Assembly (NCBI RefSeq): GCF_035481675.1
Contig: NZ_JAYJJW010000001.1
Span: 372,001 to 436,000 of the forward strand
DNA from: Alteriqipengyuania_B sp035481675
GTDB taxonomy: Bacteria > Pseudomonadota > Alphaproteobacteria > Sphingomonadales > Sphingomonadaceae
Length of the DNA: 64,000 nucleotides
Reading direction: 5' to 3'
Positions 25,273 through 34,773 of the stretch are shown here, one piece after another. Position 1 is the first letter of the stretch; each line of letters opens with the position of its first letter. The notes beneath the pieces are model-generated. The model saw nothing but the letters and a program-made list of their open reading frames with translations, was not told the origin of the DNA and did not search any database. Position numbers and translations under genes: made by a program.

Positions 25273-26831
25273 TGGGGGGCTTTCCGATCCTTTCCGTAAT
25301 GCTCCTCGTGCCGCTCGCGGCTGCGATCGCATGCCTGTTCCTCGATGCGAAAACCGCGCGGATGACGGCGCTGGCCGCCACGCTCATCGACCTTGCGCTC
25401 GGCATTGCGCTGTGGGCCAATTACGACATCGGCGGGGCGCAGTGGCAGTTCGTGGAAAGCGCGCCGCTCTTCGCAGGCTTCTCCTACGCGCTCGGCATCG
25501 ACGGGATCGCGCTGCTGCTGATCGTCCTCAGCGTGTTCCTGATGCCGATCTGCATCCTCGCCAGCTGGGACGCGATCGACAAGCGCGTCGGCGAATACAT
25601 GGCCGCCTTCCTCATCATGGAAGTGCTGATGATCGGCGTTTTCGCCGCGCAGGACATCTTCCTGTTCTACATCTTCTTCGAAGCCGGCCTGATCCCGATG
25701 TACCTGATCATCGGTGTGTGGGGCGGGGTCGACAGGATCTACGCCAGCTACAAGTTCTTCCTCTACACGCTGCTCGGCTCCGTGCTGATGCTGGTGGCGA
25801 TGCTGTGGATGGTGAACACGGCGGGCACCACCGACATTCCCACGCTGATGCAGTTCGATTTTGCGCCCGAAGCGCAGACGTGGCTGTGGCTCGCCTTCTT
25901 CGCCAGCTTCGCCGTGAAGATGCCGATGTGGCCGGTCCACACTTGGCTGCCCGACGCGCACGTGCAGGCGCCCACGGCGGGCTCGGTCATCCTGGCAGGC
26001 GTGCTGCTGAAGATGGGCGGCTACGGCTTCATCCGCTTCAGCCTGCCGATGTTCCCGGAAGCATCCGCGCAGTTCACGCCGCTGATCCTCGGCCTGTCGA
26101 TGGTCGCGGTGGTCTACGCCAGCCTCGTCGCGCTGGTGCAGAGCGACATGAAGAAGCTTATCGCCTATTCCTCGGTCGCCCACATGGCGATCGTGACGGC
26201 GGGCCTCTTCGCCTTCAACGTCCAGGGCCTCGAAGGCGCGATGATCATGATGCTCAGCCATGGCCTCGTCTCGGGTGCGCTGTTCCTGTGCGTCGGCGTG
26301 ATCTACGACCGGCTGCACACGCGCGAGATCGACCGCTACGGCGGGCTCGCGATCAACATGCCCTATTACGCGCTGTTCTTCCTGCTGTTCACCATGGCCA
26401 GCATCGGCCTGCCCGGCACCAGCGGCTTCGTCGCCGAATTCCTAAGCCTCGCGGGTGTCTACGAGGTCAGCAGCACGGCGACTTTCGTGCTGACGACCGG
26501 CATCATCCTGGGCGCCGGCTACATGCTCTACCTCTATCGCCGCGTCGCATTCGGCGGGCAGGTGAACGAGGATGCGGCCGCCATGCGCGACATGAATGCG
26601 CGCGAATGGATCATCATGGCCCCCATCGCGGCCGCCGTGCTGTGGATGGGCGTCTATCCGGAAAGCTTCCTTGCACCGATGCGCAGCGACATCGCCGCGC
26701 TGGAAGCCCGCGTCGCGCGCGCCGCGCCGCAAGGCGACGCGAAACTGACCGCGCCGGACCCGGAAGCGGTCGCGGCATTGCAGGCAAAGGCCGAAGCGGC
26801 CGCAGAGCACGGTTCTGAGGGGGACCACTGA
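25272..26831 (+). CDS. nuoM: NADH-quinone oxidoreductase subunit M
   Basis: NuoM is an antiporter-like proton-pumping subunit. The 519-residue protein has about 14 helices, with FFEAGLIPMYLIIGVWGG near residue 140, HTWLPDAHVQAPTAGSVILAG near residue 228 and the lysine-containing SDMKKLIAYSSVAHM near residue 294. The C-terminal about 40 residues are a soluble Ala/Glu-rich tail. ATG at 25272 overlaps the nuoL stop; the gene ends by overlapping nuoN (TGATG). Confidence 0.97.
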   Translation: MGGFPILSVMLLVPLAAAIACLFLDAKTARMTALAATLIDLALGIALWANYDIGGAQWQFVESAPLFAGFSYALGIDGIALLLIVLSVFLMPICILASWDAIDKRVGEYMAAFLIMEVLMIGVFAAQDIFLFYIFFEAGLIPMYLIIGVWGGVDRIYASYKFFLYTLLGSVLMLVAMLWMVNTAGTTDIPTLMQFDFAPEAQTWLWLAFFASFAVKMPMWPVHTWLPDAHVQAPTAGSVILAGVLLKMGGYGFIRFSLPMFPEASAQFTPLILGLSMVAVVYASLVALVQSDMKKLIAYSSVAHMAIVTAGLFAFNVQGLEGAMIMMLSHGLVSGALFLCVGVIYDRLHTREIDRYGGLAINMPYYALFFLLFTMASIGLPGTSGFVAEFLSLAGVYEVSSTATFVLTTGIILGAGYMLYLYRRVAFGGQVNEDAAAMRDMNAREWIIMAPIAAAVLWMGVYPESFLAPMRSDIAALEARVARAAPQGDAKLTAPDPEAVAALQAKAEAAAEHGSEGDH

Positions 26832-28297
26832 TGGAACTCAAGACCTCCCTCCTGCTGATGCTGCCCGAGCTGGTATTCAGCGTCTCGGGCCTCGTCCTGC
26901 TGCTGATGTGCGCCTGGATGGGCGACAAGGCCGCGCGCCTCATCTCGATCCTGACCGCCACCGTGCTCGGCGCCGGTTTCGTCATGGTCCTGCCGCTCGC
27001 GATCGGCGGGGCGTCGGGTCCCGACACGATCGCCTTCTTCGGCCAACTTCGCGCCGATGCCTTCGCCAGCTTCGCCAAGCTGCTGATCTACCTGTCGGGC
27101 ATTGCCGCGCTGATGATCGCGCCGAAGTTCTTCGGCCGCATCGGCGCGATGCGCGGCGAATATGCGGTGCTGATCCTTTTTGCCACGCTGGGCATGAGCG
27201 TGATGGTGTCGGCGACCGACCTCGTTTCCCTCTACATCGGCCTCGAACTCAGCAGCCTTGCGGCTTACGTGATGGCGGCGTTCCTGCGCGAGGATGACCG
27301 TTCCGCCGAAGCCGGCCTGAAGTATTTTGTCCTCGGCTCGCTCGCCAGCGGCATCCTGCTGTTCGGCATGAGCCTGACGTACGGCTTCACCGGCACGACG
27401 AACTTCGCCGGCATCAGCGCGGCGATGGGGGCGGACCTGTCCACCGGCGCGCTGTTCGGCCTGATCTTCGTGCTGGCTGGCCTCGCATTCAAGATCAGCG
27501 CGGTGCCGTTCCACATGTGGACGCCCGACGTGTACGAAGGCGCGCCCACGCCGGTGACGACCTTCTTCGCGACCGCTCCCAAGGTCGCTGCCATCGCGTT
27601 GCTGACCCGCGTGTCGATCTCCGCCTTCGGCAGCGTTGCGAGCGCGTGGCAACAGGTCGTGATCTTCGCGGCGCTCGCCTCGATCGTCTGGGGCGCGCTC
27701 GGTGCGATCGGCCAGTCGAACCTCAAGCGACTGCTCGCCTATTCCTCGATCAACAACGTCGGCTTCATCCTGATCGGCCTCGCCGCGGCGACTGTTGCCG
27801 GGGTGAGCGGCGTCCTCGTCTATCTCGTCATCTATGTCGCGATGTCGATCGGCAGCTTCGTTGCCGTGCTGATGCTGCGCGATGCAGAGGGTGCGCCGCT
27901 GGAGCGTGTGTCCGACATCGCCGGTCTCAGCCGCACGCGGCCGATCCTCGCCCTATGCATTGCCGCGCTGATGTTCAGCCTGGCCGGCATCCCGCCGCTG
28001 TTCGGGTTCTGGGGCAAGTTCGTGGTGTTCCAGGCCGCGGTGGAGGCCGACATGCTCGCGCTCGCCGCCATCGGTATCGCCGCCAGCGTGATCGGGGCGT
28101 TCTATTACATCAAGATCGTGAAGGTCATGTATTTTGACGATCCCGCGGGGACCGCAACCGGCGAGGCGGAGACCTCGCAATGGGTCCTGCTCGGCCTCAG
28201 CGCGCTGTTCATCTCGCCGCTCGGCTATCTGCTGACGCCGTGGCTGGGCCAGATGGCAGACAAGGCGGCAGCCGTGCTGTTCGCAACCATCGGCTGA
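26831..28297 (+). CDS. nuoN: NADH-quinone oxidoreductase subunit N
   Basis: NuoN is the third antiporter-like subunit of complex I. The 488-residue protein has about 14 helices, with YIGLELSSLAAYVMAAFLR near residue 137, KISAVPFHMWTPDVYEGAPTPVTTF near residue 222 and SNLKRLLAYSSINNVGFIL near residue 297. It closes the nuo gene set; birA starts one base after its stop. Confidence 0.97.
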   Translation: MELKTSLLLMLPELVFSVSGLVLLLMCAWMGDKAARLISILTATVLGAGFVMVLPLAIGGASGPDTIAFFGQLRADAFASFAKLLIYLSGIAALMIAPKFFGRIGAMRGEYAVLILFATLGMSVMVSATDLVSLYIGLELSSLAAYVMAAFLREDDRSAEAGLKYFVLGSLASGILLFGMSLTYGFTGTTNFAGISAAMGADLSTGALFGLIFVLAGLAFKISAVPFHMWTPDVYEGAPTPVTTFFATAPKVAAIALLTRVSISAFGSVASAWQQVVIFAALASIVWGALGAIGQSNLKRLLAYSSINNVGFILIGLAAATVAGVSGVLVYLVIYVAMSIGSFVAVLMLRDAEGAPLERVSDIAGLSRTRPILALCIAALMFSLAGIPPLFGFWGKFVVFQAAVEADMLALAAIGIAASVIGAFYYIKIVKVMYFDDPAGTATGEAETSQWVLLGLSALFISPLGYLLTPWLGQMADKAAAVLFATIG

Positions 28298-28298
28298 T

Positions 28299-29024
28299 TT
28301 GAACCCACGTATCGAAATATTGGCGGAAACCGGCTCTACCAACGCCGACCTTGCCGCGCGCCTCGCTTCCGGCGAGCATGTCGCCGAAGGCGCGTGGCTG
28401 GTGGCCGATCGCCAGACCGCAGGGAAGGGCAGGCAGGGCCGCGCCTGGTCCGATGGCAGCGGCAATTTCATGGGTTCGACGATCGTGAGGCGCGGACCGA
28501 ACGATCCTGCCGCGCCCACGCTCGCCCTGCTGGCGGGTCTCGCCCTCTACGAAACGGTCTCGCCGCTGGTCGCAGGTGCCGCCCCGCTGGCGCTGAAATG
28601 GCCCAACGACCTGATGCTCGGCGGCGCCAAGCTCGCCGGCATCCTTCTGGAAGGCGTCGGCGATGCGGTCATCGTGGGCATCGGCGTCAACCTGGCGCAG
28701 GCTCCCGACCTGCCCGACCGCAGGACCGCCGCACTGGCCGACCTCGGCCCCGCTCCCGACCGGGACCTGTTCGCCCGCGAGCTTGCGAGCATCTGGATCG
28801 TCGAGCTCGATCGCTGGCGCCAGTTCGGTCTCGACCCCGTCCTGCGCCGCTGGACAGCGCTGGCCCACGCCGCCGGCAGCAACCTCACAGTGCACGAACC
28901 CGACGGCACGACCGTATCCGGCGCATTTGCAGGGCTGGCGCAGGACGGGGCGTTGCAGCTAAGGCTGGCGGACGGAAACACCCGCATCGTCCACGCCGGC
29001 GATGTGCACTGGGAAGGACGCTGA
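28299..29024 (+). CDS. birA: Biotin--[acetyl-CoA-carboxylase] ligase
   Basis: BirA activates biotin with ATP and attaches it to carboxylase carrier proteins. The 241-residue protein lacks the N-terminal DNA-binding domain of E. coli BirA, so it is a ligase only. Motifs are GSTN near residue 12, the adenylate-loop GKGRQGR near residue 44 and KWPNDLMLGGAKLAGIL near residue 100. The start is TTG at 28299, directly after nuoN, and fixes the conserved N-terminus. The order nuoN-birA-coaX-rnj is common in alphaproteobacteria. Confidence 0.95.
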   Translation: MNPRIEILAETGSTNADLAARLASGEHVAEGAWLVADRQTAGKGRQGRAWSDGSGNFMGSTIVRRGPNDPAAPTLALLAGLALYETVSPLVAGAAPLALKWPNDLMLGGAKLAGILLEGVGDAVIVGIGVNLAQAPDLPDRRTAALADLGPAPDRDLFARELASIWIVELDRWRQFGLDPVLRRWTALAHAAGSNLTVHEPDGTTVSGAFAGLAQDGALQLRLADGNTRIVHAGDVHWEGR

Positions 29025-29026
29025 CC

Positions 29027-29803
29027 ATGCTGCTCGCCGCCGATGTCGGAAACACCAACGTCGTCTTCGCCCTGTTCGACGGCGAAACGCTGCGCGGCCG
29101 CTGGCGGATTGCGACCGATCCGCGCCGCACGGGGGACGAATACGCCGTGTGGTTGCTCCAGCTGCTGGAAATCGAGGGCGTGGGCCGCGACGCGATCACG
29201 CAGATCGTCTTCGCATCCGTGGTCCCGCGCGCCGATCACAACCTGACCGTGCTGTCGGAAAAATATTTCGGCATCACGCCCATCTTCGCAGGGCAGGGCG
29301 ATGCGGCCTGGCGGTTCCAGATCGATGTCGACCAGCCCAGCTCGCTCGGCGCGGACCGCGCGCTCAACATCCTTGCCGCGCACCAGAAATACGGCGGCGA
29401 CCTGATCGTGATCGACTTCGGCACCGCGACGAAATTCGAGGCGATCGATTTCACCGGCGCCTACAAGGGCGGCAGCATCGCTCCCGGGATCAACCTCTCG
29501 CTCGATGCATTGGTGGGCAAGACGGCCAAGCTTCCCCGCATCGCCATCCGTGCCCCCGAAAGCGATTCCGTGATCGGAAAGAACACCGAAGAACAGATGC
29601 TTATCGGGGTATTTTGGGGCTACGTGGCAATGATGGAAGGCATCGTTGCGCGAATGAAGGCGGAAATCGGCCGGCCTGCGAAAGTGGTCGCCACGGGCGG
29701 CCTCGCCATCCTGTTCGACGAGGCGACCGATATTTTCGACCACGTCGACGCCGACCTCACCATCGAAGGGCTGCGCATCGTGGCCCGGCAAGCGAGTTCA
29801 TGA
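29027..29803 (+). CDS. coaX: Type III pantothenate kinase
   Basis: CoaX phosphorylates pantothenate, the first step to coenzyme A, and is insensitive to CoA feedback. The 258-residue protein has the ASKHA phosphate motifs DVGNTN (residues 6-11) and VIDFGTATKFEAI near residue 127, and GGSIAPGINLSLDAL near residue 147. Its stop overlaps the rnj start (ATGA). It follows birA by two bases, linking two cofactor genes in one transcript. Confidence 0.96.
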   Translation: MLLAADVGNTNVVFALFDGETLRGRWRIATDPRRTGDEYAVWLLQLLEIEGVGRDAITQIVFASVVPRADHNLTVLSEKYFGITPIFAGQGDAAWRFQIDVDQPSSLGADRALNILAAHQKYGGDLIVIDFGTATKFEAIDFTGAYKGGSIAPGINLSLDALVGKTAKLPRIAIRAPESDSVIGKNTEEQMLIGVFWGYVAMMEGIVARMKAEIGRPAKVVATGGLAILFDEATDIFDHVDADLTIEGLRIVARQASS

Positions 29804-31446
29804 AAACAGATTACACGCCCGAAAACGAACTCCTCTTCCTCGCGCTGGGCGGGTCGGGCGAGATCGGCATGAACGTCAACCTGTACGGCTGCGACGGCAA
29901 GTGGCTGATGGTCGACTGCGGGATGACTTTCAGCGGAGGCGAATATCCCGGCGTCGATCTCGTGTTCGCCGAAATGGACTTCATCGAGGACCGGCGCGAC
30001 GACCTGCTCGGCATCGTCCTTACCCACGCGCACGAGGACCATATCGGGGCGCTCCCGTACTTTGCGGACGAGCTCGGCGTGCCTCTCTATGCCACCCCCT
30101 TCACCGCCGACCTGATCGAACGCAAGCTGCAGGAAGCCGGCATCGCGGGCGATATCGAGCTCAACATCATCCCCGACGATCACGGCGATTTCGACCTGGG
30201 CCCGTTCAGCATCACCTATATCCCGCTTGCCCACTCGATCGCGGAAGGCAACGCGCTGCTGATCGATACGCCTTACGGCCGCATCTTCCACACGGGCGAC
30301 TGGAAGCTGGACGAGGAGCCGGTGATCGGCGAGCCGGCGACGGAAGAGGAACTGCAGGACATCGGCGACGAAGGCGTGCTGGCGCTGGTGTGCGATTCCA
30401 CCAACGTCTTCAACCCGAACCCTTCGGGCAGCGAAGGCGCGGTCTATCGCGGCCTGCTGGACGAGGTGCGCAAGCATTCCGGCAAGCGCGTGCTCGTCAC
30501 GACCTTTGCTTCCAACGTGGCGCGGTTGCAGACGCTCGGCGCGGTGGCGGAGGAAACGGGGCGTAAGCTTGTCGTCGCCGGGCGCTCGCTCGACCGGATG
30601 ATCGATGCGGCGCAGAACAACGGCTATCTCGAAGACCTGCCCGACATCGTCGATTTCGACACCGCGATGTCCCTGCCGCGCGGCGAGGTCATGATCATCG
30701 CGACCGGCGGACAGGGCGAACCGCGCGCCGCCCTGTCGCGGATTGCTGAGGAGAACCACCCGCTCGAGCTGACGCGCGGCGACGTGGTGCTGTTTTCCAG
30801 CCGCCAGATCCCGGGGAACGAGATTTCCATCGGCAAGGTGCAGAACCGGCTTGCCGAGCGCGGGATCGTGATGATCACCGACCGGCAGAGCATGATCCAC
30901 GTGTCCGGCCATCCCGGCCGGCCCGAGCTGGAAGCGCTCTATTCCTGGCTTGGGCCCGACATCCTGGTGCCCGTCCATGGCGAGCGGCGGCACATGGAGG
31001 AACAGGCGCGGCTGGGCGCTGCATCGGGCATCGAGCACAATGTCGTGCAATCCAACGGCGATATCGTACGCCTCGCACCGGGCCGGCCGGGCCGGATCGG
31101 GCAGATCGAGACCGGGCGCCTCGTGCTGGATGGCGACATGATCGTGCCGGCCAACGGCGAAGCGATCACCATGCGCCGCCGGATGGCAGGCGATGGCGTG
31201 CTGCTGGTTGCCTTGTTCAACCACGGCCCGCAGATTGAGGGCATCGGCCTCCCGCTAGACGAGGATTACGATGCTTTCATCGACGAGGCGAAGGCGGACG
31301 TGACCAAGGCGCTCGCCAAGCTGAAAGGCGCAGCCCGCCGGGACCGTGACCAGATCAGCGAAACGGCACGCCTCGCCGCCCGCCGCTGCGCCCAGCGGTG
31401 GACCGGCAAGAAGCCCCAGACGCGCGTGATGCTGCCGGAGGGGTAG
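29800..31446 (+). CDS. rnj: Ribonuclease J
   Basis: RNase J is a zinc-dependent beta-CASP nuclease with endo- and 5'-exonuclease activity in mRNA turnover and RNA maturation. The 548-residue protein has the metal motif LTHAHEDHIGAL near residue 73, CDSTNVFNP near residue 198, and the beta-CASP region (TTFASNVARLQT, GGQGEPRAALSRI). Late motifs HVSGHPGR and PVHGERRHM are clear. The ATG at 29800 overlaps coaX. Confidence 0.95.
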   Translation: MKTDYTPENELLFLALGGSGEIGMNVNLYGCDGKWLMVDCGMTFSGGEYPGVDLVFAEMDFIEDRRDDLLGIVLTHAHEDHIGALPYFADELGVPLYATPFTADLIERKLQEAGIAGDIELNIIPDDHGDFDLGPFSITYIPLAHSIAEGNALLIDTPYGRIFHTGDWKLDEEPVIGEPATEEELQDIGDEGVLALVCDSTNVFNPNPSGSEGAVYRGLLDEVRKHSGKRVLVTTFASNVARLQTLGAVAEETGRKLVVAGRSLDRMIDAAQNNGYLEDLPDIVDFDTAMSLPRGEVMIIATGGQGEPRAALSRIAEENHPLELTRGDVVLFSSRQIPGNEISIGKVQNRLAERGIVMITDRQSMIHVSGHPGRPELEALYSWLGPDILVPVHGERRHMEEQARLGAASGIEHNVVQSNGDIVRLAPGRPGRIGQIETGRLVLDGDMIVPANGEAITMRRRMAGDGVLLVALFNHGPQIEGIGLPLDEDYDAFIDEAKADVTKALAKLKGAARRDRDQISETARLAARRCAQRWTGKKPQTRVMLPEG

Positions 31447-31450
31447 GGCG

Positions 31451-31759
31451 ATGGGATGGATTTCGATGCAGTGGACTTCGGTCCTCGCGATCTACGTCCT
31501 CTTCTGGGCGCTGACCGCTTTCGTCCTGCTGCCCTTCGGCATTCGCGCGGCCTCCGACCAAGGGGTCGATCCCGAAGACCGCATTCCCGGCCAGGCGGAC
31601 AGCGCACCGGTCAACTTCCGCCCGGGCAGGCTTGTCCTTCGCGCGACCATCATCGCGGCGATCCTGTGCGCGCTCTATATCGCGAATTACGAGGCGGGCT
31701 GGATCACCGCCAGCGATCTCGACATGACGCAATACCTCCTGCCGGAAGGCAAGCGCTAG
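31451..31759 (+). CDS. DUF1467 family membrane protein
   Basis: The 102-residue protein has two membrane helices (about residues 8-29 and 62-82) separated by a polar loop, DPEDRIPGQADSAPVNFRPGR. This pattern is typical of DUF1467 proteins, which often follow rnj in alphaproteobacteria. The function is unknown. It ends seven bases before the convergent coiled-coil gene, with no obvious terminator between them. Confidence 0.85.
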   Translation: MGWISMQWTSVLAIYVLFWALTAFVLLPFGIRAASDQGVDPEDRIPGQADSAPVNFRPGRLVLRATIIAAILCALYIANYEAGWITASDLDMTQYLLPEGKR

Positions 31760-31765
31760 GCCGCA

Positions 31766-34318
31766 TCAATCGCGCAGGCGGTCGATGGCCTGGGCCAGCG
31801 CGACGTAGAGCTTGCCCATGTCGGACGAGAGCATCGTGACCGACAGCGCGTTGCCGTCCCGCGTCGACAGAAGGATGCGCAGCATCGCTTCGAAGTCGTG
31901 GATGTAGCGGCTCACATGCTCGCGGAAATCCCCGTCTTCCTCGTAGATGTCGGCGATCGCGCGGGTTTCCTGGCTGTCCAGCAGGCGCACCGCGCGCCGG
32001 GTGAAGATACCGCGGTCGCCCTTGAGATAGGCGGCCCAGGCCGTGTCGCTGACTTCGTTCGAAAGCGCTTTCGACAGGTCAATAGCGTTCGAATTGAGGC
32101 TCTCGGTGATAAGCGCAACGCGGCGCGAAAAATCGTGGTCGACCTGCTCTTCCGCCCGGTCGCGCGCGTCAGCCACGCGGCGTTCGAGGTTGCCGGTCAG
32201 CTCGTTCACCATCGCAAGCTGGTCGCGTAGCTGGGCTGCCGCCTCGCGCCCGCGTTCGGCCGCTGCGGCGGCTGCCGCATCGAGCGAGGCGATGGCCGCG
32301 CCGCTGCTGTCCTGCATCGCGCGTTCGATCGCCTCTGCGCTGCGTTCGCCAATCTTGCCAGCGTATGAGGCGACGGCATCTTCGCCGCCTTCGCGCAGGT
32401 GGGCGATGCTGTTCCTGACCGCCTCGTCGAGTTCTTCGAGAGCCGTGGCAATCCGCTCGCGCGCCGCTTCGCCCTCGGCCACGCTTTCGCCCAGCCGCTC
32501 GCGCAGGAGCAATAGCTGCTCGCCGGTCTTCTCCGTCTCCCCGCGCGCGTTGATGACATAGTCGCTGATGCTGGACCCGGTCCGTTCGACTTCGGCCATC
32601 TCGCCTTTCAAGGCTTCGCTTTCGCCGCGCAGGGCCTGAAGGCGCTCTTCTGCCACGGAGATCGCCTTGGGCAGGATCACCTGCGAATGCTCCGACCCCG
32701 CCTGGATCAGCTCGAGCAGGCGCACGCTGGCATCGGTGAGCTGCTCCACCGAAATGCCGGTGCTTTCAAGCATTTCGCGACTGCTGGTGAGCCGCGCGAC
32801 CAGCGCATCGCTGGAAGAAGACAGCTTGGCCGCTACCGCATCGTCCTCGCTGCGAAGCGCGGTGAGGCGCCTGTCCAGTTCCTCGATCCGGTCGGTCAAC
32901 AATTCGCCCTGGGCGGTGAGCGATTCGATCCGGCCGAGATGCGCCGCCTGCCGCGTTTCCAGCGCACCGTCGAGCGCGGCCAACTTCTCCGCAAGCGTAT
33001 CGCTCGCTTCGTCGGCCGAAGTGGCCATGCGCTGGCGCCGCGTGGCAAGGTCTTCTTCGAAGGCCCGGTTGCGCTCGACGATGGCGGCGTCGACCCGTTC
33101 GGCCTCGTCGCGCAGCTCTGCAAGGCGCAAGTTTGCGGCTTCCAGGGCTTGCTGGTCGATCCGGTCGACCTCCGCGATGGCATTGCGCAGCCGGTCCTGC
33201 AATGCGGCGATGGTGGCGCCGAGCTGGGCGGCCGCCGTTTGCTCGCTGTCGCGCACGCCTTGTGCAGTGGCGGCGGCGTTTTCCTGCAAGGCCGCAATCC
33301 GCCGTTCCAGCGCGGCGATGGCCTCGGCTTCGTCGGCGGCGAGTTGTTCGCGCGTTTCGCCGAGCCCAGCTTTCAGCACATCGGCACGGCGATGGATCGC
33401 GGCCAGCGCTTCCACTTCGTTGCTGTCGAGTTCGCCGCGGAAGGCTTCGCTCCGTTCGCGCAGCGTGACGAAACGCTCTTCGGACAGGGCCTCGATCTGG
33501 CCGGCGCGCAATTCGAGTTCGGCCAGCACCGCGCCCACCCGGTCGCGCAGGCCGTCGACCTGGCGCTCGCTGGCGGTGCCGAAATCGTTCAGACGGCGGA
33601 AACCTGCGACGAGCGTTTCCAGCTGCCCCTGCGCGCCTTCGCCTGCGGCACCGATCTGGTTGGCGACATCGCGGGCGGAATTGGCGACGACGGGCAAGTC
33701 GCCGCGCAGCCGTTCCATGTTGTCGAGCGCGGTCGTGCTGACTTCCGCGATGCGGTCGACATTGCGCTGGTTCTCGCCGATCAATTCCTCGATCCGCGCC
33801 GCGTTCTCGGACAGGCGCTGGGCGGCCACGCGGCCGAGATGTTCAAGGTCGCGGCTTTGCGCGGCGATGAATTCGCGCGCCAGGCTGAGCTCGCGGTTGG
33901 TGGCCGTGAGACGCGCTTCCAGCCGGGTCGATTCGTGGGAAAGCGCAGCCGCGGCCTCGCCATAGCGCCGCGCCTCGACCCGCGAATTTCGCAGGGCGAG
34001 GAACCATACGGCGAGGACGAGTACGACGGGCACGGACCAGCTGACGATCATGTCTGCCCATTCGGCAGGGGCAGCTCCGTTCAGTAAAGCGGCGCGGTTG
34101 ACCCAGCCGAAAAAGCCGCTCCAACCGGCAATTGCGAGCAATGCCAAGGTCGGCGCGATCCAGCCGCGGCGCATCGCCGGCTTTTCGCTTTCTTCCTCGT
34201 CCCAATCCTCGTATTCCGCCTCCGTTTCGTCGGCCAGGCGGTCGGTATCGGCAAGCTCGAGCGTGCCGTCGGGCTCGTGTTCCGTGTCGACCGGAACGAG
34301 GTGGGAACCGTTGTTCAT
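31766..34318 (-). CDS. Large membrane-anchored coiled-coil protein of unknown function
   Basis: The 850-residue protein has an acidic cytoplasmic head (residues 1-50), two membrane helices (about 52-72 and 88-108), and about 600 residues of heptad-rich, Ala/Glu/Arg-rich coiled coil. A conserved-looking C-terminal helical domain (about 740-850) includes SDTAWAAYLKGDRGIFTRRAVRLL and RYIHDFEAMLRILLSTRDG. No Walker motif is visible, although relatives are often labelled 'ATPase'. Architecture suggests an envelope-tethered scaffold, in the style of RmuC or divisome coiled-coil proteins; this is inference. Its start is 71 bases from the divergent Hpt-like gene. Confidence 0.8.
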   Translation of the reverse strand: MNNGSHLVPVDTEHEPDGTLELADTDRLADETEAEYEDWDEEESEKPAMRRGWIAPTLALLAIAGWSGFFGWVNRAALLNGAAPAEWADMIVSWSVPVVLVLAVWFLALRNSRVEARRYGEAAAALSHESTRLEARLTATNRELSLAREFIAAQSRDLEHLGRVAAQRLSENAARIEELIGENQRNVDRIAEVSTTALDNMERLRGDLPVVANSARDVANQIGAAGEGAQGQLETLVAGFRRLNDFGTASERQVDGLRDRVGAVLAELELRAGQIEALSEERFVTLRERSEAFRGELDSNEVEALAAIHRRADVLKAGLGETREQLAADEAEAIAALERRIAALQENAAATAQGVRDSEQTAAAQLGATIAALQDRLRNAIAEVDRIDQQALEAANLRLAELRDEAERVDAAIVERNRAFEEDLATRRQRMATSADEASDTLAEKLAALDGALETRQAAHLGRIESLTAQGELLTDRIEELDRRLTALRSEDDAVAAKLSSSSDALVARLTSSREMLESTGISVEQLTDASVRLLELIQAGSEHSQVILPKAISVAEERLQALRGESEALKGEMAEVERTGSSISDYVINARGETEKTGEQLLLLRERLGESVAEGEAARERIATALEELDEAVRNSIAHLREGGEDAVASYAGKIGERSAEAIERAMQDSSGAAIASLDAAAAAAAERGREAAAQLRDQLAMVNELTGNLERRVADARDRAEEQVDHDFSRRVALITESLNSNAIDLSKALSNEVSDTAWAAYLKGDRGIFTRRAVRLLDSQETRAIADIYEEDGDFREHVSRYIHDFEAMLRILLSTRDGNALSVTMLSSDMGKLYVALAQAIDRLRD

Positions 34319-34389
34319 TCCCCGAACATAGCACCATCGGGGGCAGGATAAACCACGTCTTAACCACCGCTGCCCTAGAGCCCTGCGTC

Positions 34390-34692
34390 ATGGCGTTTGA
34401 ATCAGGCGATCTCGATGCGACACTGGCAGCGGCGGCGGGCGACGATCCGGCGCTGTTTGCCGAGCTGCGCACCGCGTTTTTCGAAAGCGTGGAGCGGCAG
34501 GTGGACTTGCTTTCCCGCGCCCGCTGCGACGGCAACTGGGCCGTTTCCGCCATGCGACTGAAAGGCCTTGCCGCCAGCTTCCAGGCCGATGACCTGATGC
34601 TGCTGGCCGAAGAAGCGCTCGACGCGGCACCGGGCGAACCGGGCGTCGTTCGCCGCCTGAAAGCCTATCTGACGGATTTTCCGCAGGCCTGA
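34390..34692 (+). CDS. Hpt-like protein lacking the phospho-histidine
   Basis: The 100-residue all-helical protein matches the histidine phosphotransfer (Hpt) fold. The signature helix reads SAMRLKGLAASFQADDL near residues 53-69, where typical Hpt domains have AHTLKGSA. The phosphorylated His is Met (M55), while the LKG that packs around it is kept. It probably binds a receiver or kinase without relaying phosphate; this is inference. ATG at 34390 has no strong ribosome site. The next plus-strand gene starts 81 bases later. Confidence 0.7.
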   Translation: MAFESGDLDATLAAAAGDDPALFAELRTAFFESVERQVDLLSRARCDGNWAVSAMRLKGLAASFQADDLMLLAEEALDAAPGEPGVVRRLKAYLTDFPQA

Positions 34693-34773
34693 CCGCTTCC
34701 GGCGCGACACTGCGCTTGGCTTGAAACCGCACCTCGCTTAAGTCCCGCAGCGGGATTTCGGGAGGTTCCGCAC

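Noticed and set aside
22444..25332. Very long open frame on the minus strand opposite nuoJ-nuoL (962 codons)
   Set aside because: It is rich in His, Asp, Gln and Arg with no domain, and is fully antisense to conserved nuo genes. It is a by-product of GC-rich codon bias.
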